From NCBI GenBank assembly GCA_017476005.1, contig JAFVEM010000024.1, positions 1 through 64,000 of the forward strand: 64,000 bases of DNA, given 5' to 3'. The notes beneath the pieces are model-generated. The model was not told the DNA's origin. It was given only the letters and a program-made list of their open reading frames with translations, and did no database searches. The stretch comes from Selenomonadaceae bacterium. Lineage in GTDB: Bacteria > Bacillota > Negativicutes > Selenomonadales > Selenomonadaceae. The first letter of the stretch is position 1, and every line of letters starts with the position of its first letter. The translations under genes and the position numbers were made by a program. Positions 60,249 to 64,000 of this stretch are shown here, one piece after another.

Positions 60249-61125
60249 TCACAGCAAGCTGTACATCCTGCCAATTTCCTGTACCTTCTCCACGGTGAGA
60301 TTGGCATACTGCGCGACCTTTTCCACGGGCAGATTGTCTCGGAGCATACTTATGGCATTAAAAGTGCGAGCCTCCGCCAATCCGTTTGCATGGCCTTCCT
60401 CGCGGCCTTCCTCGCGACCCTCCTTGCGACCTTCCTCACGGCCTTCTTCGCGGCCTTCTTCGCGGCCAATATCCATCAATTCCTCCATAACCTTGCACAT
60501 CTGATTCAATCCTCCTTCCTTTTGTTTGAAGAACCGCGCCCGTTTGGCGAGTACGTCATAGTGCATATTGTCGGGATCCGTACAGCGAAAATCGTGGATG
60601 AGCTTTCCTAACGCGGGATCATCCTGCGCGGCGGCGTTGACGTAAATTATCTCCGCTTTGTCCTTAAACCGAGTGTTTATTCAGTTCCTTAATGGTACGG
60701 CGAATATGGTAAATCGGCAGTCCTCCGCCCAACACGTCAGTTTCAGTTAAAAATATAACCTTGATTTCGTTCAAGTCATGCCATTTAACGCCTTTTTCGA
60801 CACTCATGGTGTCCAGCATACTGCTGTTGTACCTTGCTCGTAAGGGAGCGGCTCCCTCAGGGCTACGCTGAACTTCTACGTCGTAATTCTTCCCGTCCGC
60901 GTCTTCGGCGAACACATCAAAGATAACCTCGCGTCCGTATATGTTGGGGACTTGTTCCTGCGTTGTCACTCTTTTGACCTTTAACTTTGGCCTTTTGATT
61001 ACTATGCGCAACAGCAGTTCCATACACTCGGGGCTGTCCTTAAAACAGCAGTGGAAAAAAGTATCGTCTATCAGCCGTAACCGTTGTATGTAGGGCATAT
61101 ATTTCTGAATTTTATCGTTTACCAC
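60249..61125 (-). pseudogene. Frameshifted Rpn-family recombination-promoting nuclease
   Basis: The first frame (61125-60664) gives the N-terminal 153 residues: RLIDDTFFHCCFKDSPECME, then REVIFDVFAEDADGKNYDVE and VQRSPEGAAPLRARYN, the PD-(D/E)XK core. The second frame (open before 60566, stop at 60249) continues with FKDKAEIIYVNAAAQDDPAL, a (GREE)n helix and a C-terminal EKVAQYANLTVEKVQEIGRM. An indel near 60671-60685 separates them; the codon run AAT AAA CAC TCG is where frames meet. The GREE stretch is a 12-base tandem repeat (about 60400-60470). Confidence 0.7.
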
Positions 61126-61214
61126 CGCGCCGACTGTCCTCCTTTGTAGAAATTATATACCGCACATGGGGGCTTGTCCAGATGATTGAGCGTTTACAGT
61201 AGGAAAGGGTCACG

Positions 61215-62903
61215 CTACTCCCCCACCAAACAAACCAGCTTGCCACTGAAAGCCACCCCGTACCGCCAAATCTCTTTTACTCCTTGCTCCGTTAGTTCGG
61301 CGATGTATTCTTTATTATCAATTTGCTTTAGAGCCTCTTCGGCGAAAGGCTGCAAATCCTCGGCTGCGGTAATTCCCTTAGCGGCTTTTAGCTCCAAGAT
61401 CACTCCGGGGGAGGCGATATTCACCGGAAAGAAGGCGATATCGAACCGGCCGTAGCCAGACTCCCGGTTGGATTTTACCCTATAGTCTCCTTCCATTAAC
61501 ACCGTCAGCCCCATCATGAGGCCGTGGTAAAAAATCTCCGGCTCGCCGGTGTCGTGGTAGCTGACCATATCTCTGAGTACTCGGCGCAGATATTTTTGAA
61601 AAGCCTCGGCGCGCCCCTCTGTCATAGCGTCCAGCATATTGTAGAGCATGACTTCGCCGCCCCGACCGATGAGGTGGGTTAAGATTTCCTGCTCGTAGGC
61701 CGTTTGCACCTCTAAGTTAGGTATCTTTAGCAGACACCAATCGCGGCGTCTTTTGTCTTGGTACTGCTTAACGGCCTTAAGATAGCCGGTGGTCATGAGC
61801 ATCATGTAGAGGGAATTGGCATTCTCCCTTATTTCCGGGTAAATTACCCCTTCATCCACCTTGGCCTTTACCGTTGCAAACTCTACCAATTTGGTAAGTT
61901 CTTCCCGTCGTTCTCCGTCAACTCTTTTGAGCAGCTCGCGTAAAATGACGTTGCCGGAAGTGTTGAGCCAATAGGGCTTAAAAGTGCAACCATTTTTTAC
62001 AAAATTTATCACCGACCAAGGATTATAGATTTCTACACCGCCGAAATTGTAGCCGTCGTACCATTTTTTTAATTCGGCGAGGCTGTCCTGTACACCGTTA
62101 TCCTCCATCAGTTTCGTAACTTCCGCCGTGGTAAAGCCCAGAACGTCGCTGTAGGATAGAGACAACACCGAGCAAACTTCTAAATTGTTCAGATCGCTGA
62201 AAATACTCTCTTTCGATACCCGTGACACCCCGGTGAGAACGGCAAAATCAAGATAGTCGTTGGTTTTTAGAGCGGCGCCCAACAGTCGTTTCATAAACAG
62301 AATACATTCGGGATAAAACCCATATTCCCATGAGGCGATAATGGGAGCGTCGTATTCGTCAAGAAGGAGCAGGGGCTTCTTCCCGTAGTGCTGGTAGAGG
62401 TAACGGCAGAGATTGGCGAGGGTGGCTTCCATTTCCGCTAGGGTGGCTTGGCGCTTGAGTACGGTAGCAAAAAAATCCCGATCCGTCGGTGACAAGGCCG
62501 CTGATTCTTGCAGATACAAGTAGCTGTTATAAAGCCCGGAGAGGAACAGCCTAAAACTATTCAATTCCTCTGCCCAGCTATCCTGCTGTACATCCTTTAA
62601 CGTCAAGAAAATCACCGGCCGGGAGCCTTGCTCTCGCATATACTCCTCCCCGGCCTTTTCTATATCCAGCCCGGCGAAAAGGGCGCGATTCTCCTCCGCC
62701 TTTTCCAGCGTAAAAAAGTAACGTAGCATGGAGAGAGTCAAGGTTTTCCCGAAGCGCCGAGGGCGCGTGAGGAGAGTGACGGCGCTGTGACCGCCCAACA
62801 GTTCTTTGATAAAACGAGTCTTATCCACGAAATAATAATTTTTTTCGCGTAGAGCCTTGAAATTGTCAACGCCGATGGGCATGGTGAATTTTGGTCGCGG
62901 CAT
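61215..62903 (-). CDS. AAA-ATPase-like/PD-(D/E)XK nuclease protein
   Basis: This large protein has an AAA-ATPase-like domain (about 1-330). Its N-terminus is the ALREKNYYFVDKTRFIKELL block, then Walker A-like TRPRRFGKTLTLSM and Walker B-like LLLLDEYDAPI. The C-terminal PD-(D/E)XK nuclease domain has YGRFDIAFFPVNIASPGVIL, ELKAAKG. The family (DUF1703 type) is widespread in gut bacteria and its role is unknown. ATG 62903 has GGAGGA eight bases upstream. Length 562. Confidence 0.85.
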   Translation of the reverse strand: MPRPKFTMPIGVDNFKALREKNYYFVDKTRFIKELLGGHSAVTLLTRPRRFGKTLTLSMLRYFFTLEKAEENRALFAGLDIEKAGEEYMREQGSRPVIFLTLKDVQQDSWAEELNSFRLFLSGLYNSYLYLQESAALSPTDRDFFATVLKRQATLAEMEATLANLCRYLYQHYGKKPLLLLDEYDAPIIASWEYGFYPECILFMKRLLGAALKTNDYLDFAVLTGVSRVSKESIFSDLNNLEVCSVLSLSYSDVLGFTTAEVTKLMEDNGVQDSLAELKKWYDGYNFGGVEIYNPWSVINFVKNGCTFKPYWLNTSGNVILRELLKRVDGERREELTKLVEFATVKAKVDEGVIYPEIRENANSLYMMLMTTGYLKAVKQYQDKRRRDWCLLKIPNLEVQTAYEQEILTHLIGRGGEVMLYNMLDAMTEGRAEAFQKYLRRVLRDMVSYHDTGEPEIFYHGLMMGLTVLMEGDYRVKSNRESGYGRFDIAFFPVNIASPGVILELKAAKGITAAEDLQPFAEEALKQIDNKEYIAELTEQGVKEIWRYGVAFSGKLVCLVGE

Positions 62904-62993
62904 GGTGGGTTCCTCCTTCAAAAAATTTTTGACTTCGCTCTCATTTTAACACAACGGCTACCCAAAGGCATTATTTTCCCCACAAAAATGGAC

Positions 62994-63527
62994 TCACCTC
63001 AGGGACGTTACGGCGCTAAGAAATTCCTCTCTTGTTACGCCGTAGTGATTAAGCCTACGCAAAAAGGTTTTGGCGTTGGCGTAGCCTAACCCCAGTATAG
63101 CGCCCAATTTGGCGCGTTTTGTCACGGAATCCGCGCCGCCGCTAAGCCCATAACGAAGGAGATCGGCGGCGGTAAAATTTTCCGTCGCCTCCCACCCTAG
63201 GGTTCGCACTTTTGCCAGCGCTTTTTGAATGGCGGTGGGGCTGGCTTGCTCCACGCCGATATCGTCACTCGCCGTGGCTTCTTCTAGGGGAATAAAAGCG
63301 TGTTTGGCCTTGGGGAATCGCTTGGCGAGGTATTTTCTGATGTTTTCCCCGGCGCTGTCCGGATCTGTCAGAATTATGATGCCTCGTTTGCGATAGGCTT
63401 GTTCGATGTCCTGCAAAGTGCGGCGATTTAGCGTAAACCCACCGGTGATGATGCAATCCGCCTCCACCGCCCGGTTCACCGCCACTACGTCCATTTTGCC
63501 TTCCACCACCAATACTTCTTTTATCAT
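62994..63527 (-). CDS. rnmV: Ribonuclease M5
   Basis: RNase M5 matures 5S rRNA in low-GC Gram-positives. The Toprim domain is clear: KEVLVVEGKMDVVAVNRAVE, then TGGFTLNRRTL and ILTDPDSAGENIRKYL. The C-terminal DUF4093 region is rich in Leu and Gly (TKRAKLGAILGLGYANAKTF LRRL). Length 177. It lies 18 bases after the tmk stop. Confidence 0.92.
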   Translation of the reverse strand: MIKEVLVVEGKMDVVAVNRAVEADCIITGGFTLNRRTLQDIEQAYRKRGIIILTDPDSAGENIRKYLAKRFPKAKHAFIPLEEATASDDIGVEQASPTAIQKALAKVRTLGWEATENFTAADLLRYGLSGGADSVTKRAKLGAILGLGYANAKTFLRRLNHYGVTREEFLSAVTSLR

Positions 63528-63545
63528 TTTTGTATCCTTCTATTG

Positions 63546-64000
63546 TTATTGTAGTAGAATATTTGTCACAGCCTCATACACAGCGGCGTGAATGTCATCC
63601 ACGCTTCGGGGGATGCCTCCCTCCGAGCAAATTATGTGTCGCCAACCGTATTTTTTCGCCAGTTCCGTGTAAGCTGCGTGACAGCGTCTTAGATAGGCTA
63701 AATTAGCTTCATGAATGTCGGGGGAGGCGCCTCGTTCTTTGGCGCGAGCCGCCAATAATTTTTCGGCGGCCTTTGGCTCCATGTCCAAAAAAACAACCCC
63801 GTCGGGCTGAGGTAACCCCAATTTGTTATATTCTAGGTCAAAGAGCCACGTCAAAAAATTTTCTCGCGCCGCCCCGGCGGCAATTTTTATGCCCTGATGC
63901 ACCATGTTGGACGTGGTGTAGCGATCGGCGATAATTATGTCCCCGGCTTCATAAAATTTACGCCACGCAGTCTGAAAAGAGGCGTAGCGATCCACCGCAT
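63546..64000 (-). CDS. tmk: Thymidylate kinase, truncated by window end
   Basis: The visible C-terminal ~150 residues begin VDRYASFQTAWRKFYEAGDI, with ADRYTTSNMVHQGIKIAAG. The substrate-loop QPDGVVFLDMEP and the LID-like region AKERGASPDIHEAN follow. The P-loop lies beyond the window. It makes dTDP from dTMP. This atypical variant is common in Firmicutes. Confidence 0.85.
   Translation of the reverse strand, partial: AVDRYASFQTAWRKFYEAGDIIIADRYTTSNMVHQGIKIAAGAARENFLTWLFDLEYNKLGLPQPDGVVFLDMEPKAAEKLLAARAKERGASPDIHEANLAYLRRCHAAYTELAKKYGWRHIICSEGGIPRSVDDIHAAVYEAVTNILLQ

Noticed and set aside
60400-60470. Possible CRISPR-like repeats
   Set aside because: These are 12-base tandem coding repeats for GREE, without spacers.

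Overview
The window looks like a chromosomal segment of a motile diderm Firmicute (class Negativicutes, Selenomonas-like). The Firmicute side is shown by gene order and content: rimP-nusA-rnpM-ylxQ-infB-rbfA-nrnA-truB-ribF, nadD-yqeK-LCP-rsfS, khpA/ylqD and RNase M5. The outer membrane is shown by a phosphoethanolamine transferase, an autotransporter-type beta-barrel, an AMIN-domain amidase and two-partner-secretion genes. Base composition is close to 50% GC. No rRNA, tRNA or CRISPR was seen. The organism call is inference from content.

Layout. 0-14 kb: fliK and flgE lie 10 kb apart and enclose a DUF234 ATPase and a six-gene operon in which ilvB and ilvN are separated by a GT11 fucosyltransferase gene and followed by FkbM, GT2 and EptA-type envelope-decoration genes. 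10.4-16.2 kb: an accessory patch with two separate type I toxin-antitoxin loci, an exported protein gene, an orphan DinJ-type antitoxin and a nuclease remnant. 16-23 kb: cell-wall amidase, amino-acid ABC transporter, proA, nadD-yqeK-LCP-rsfS. 23-28.7 kb: cellobiose-type PTS with 6-phospho-beta-glucosidase, an RpiR regulator and an AIM24 protein. 28.8-37.2 kb: the translation and ribosome-maturation operon. 37-43 kb: a second ilvB, a HAD phosphatase, and pth-cbiD-cbiE. 43-49.8 kb: an outer-membrane barrel, yajC, folate cyclo-ligase, a SpoIIE-like phosphatase, secD-secF, rplS-lepB. 49.8-52.5 kb: accessory genes (XRE regulator, a DUF4258/YgiT toxin-antitoxin pair, small and exported proteins). 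52.5-56.2 kb: trmD-rimM-ylqD-khpA-rpsP-ffh, convergent to rplS-lepB. 56.3-63 kb: a decaying two-partner secretion locus mixed with PD-(D/E)XK nuclease-type genes, then rnmV and the truncated tmk.

The observation I rate highest is at 15246-15601. A 32-residue membrane peptide gene and a small RNA are read divergently from one palindrome carrying two extended -10 promoters. The 5' end of the predicted RNA is complementary (20 of 22 aligned positions, one bulge) to the peptide's start-codon region. This is the architecture of TisB/IstR and ZorO/OrzO systems, here with a peptide I do not recognise. Two copies of a ~103 nt element whose long stem differs by compensatory changes (11752-11855 and 40369-40471) are the second unexplained signal. 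A family of intergenic palindromes with a shared TCTATTAAGGG-type head recurs through the window.

Several start sites were moved from the longest open frame because the upstream ATG or GTG sits inside the Shine-Dalgarno sequence. Those choices are noted per gene.
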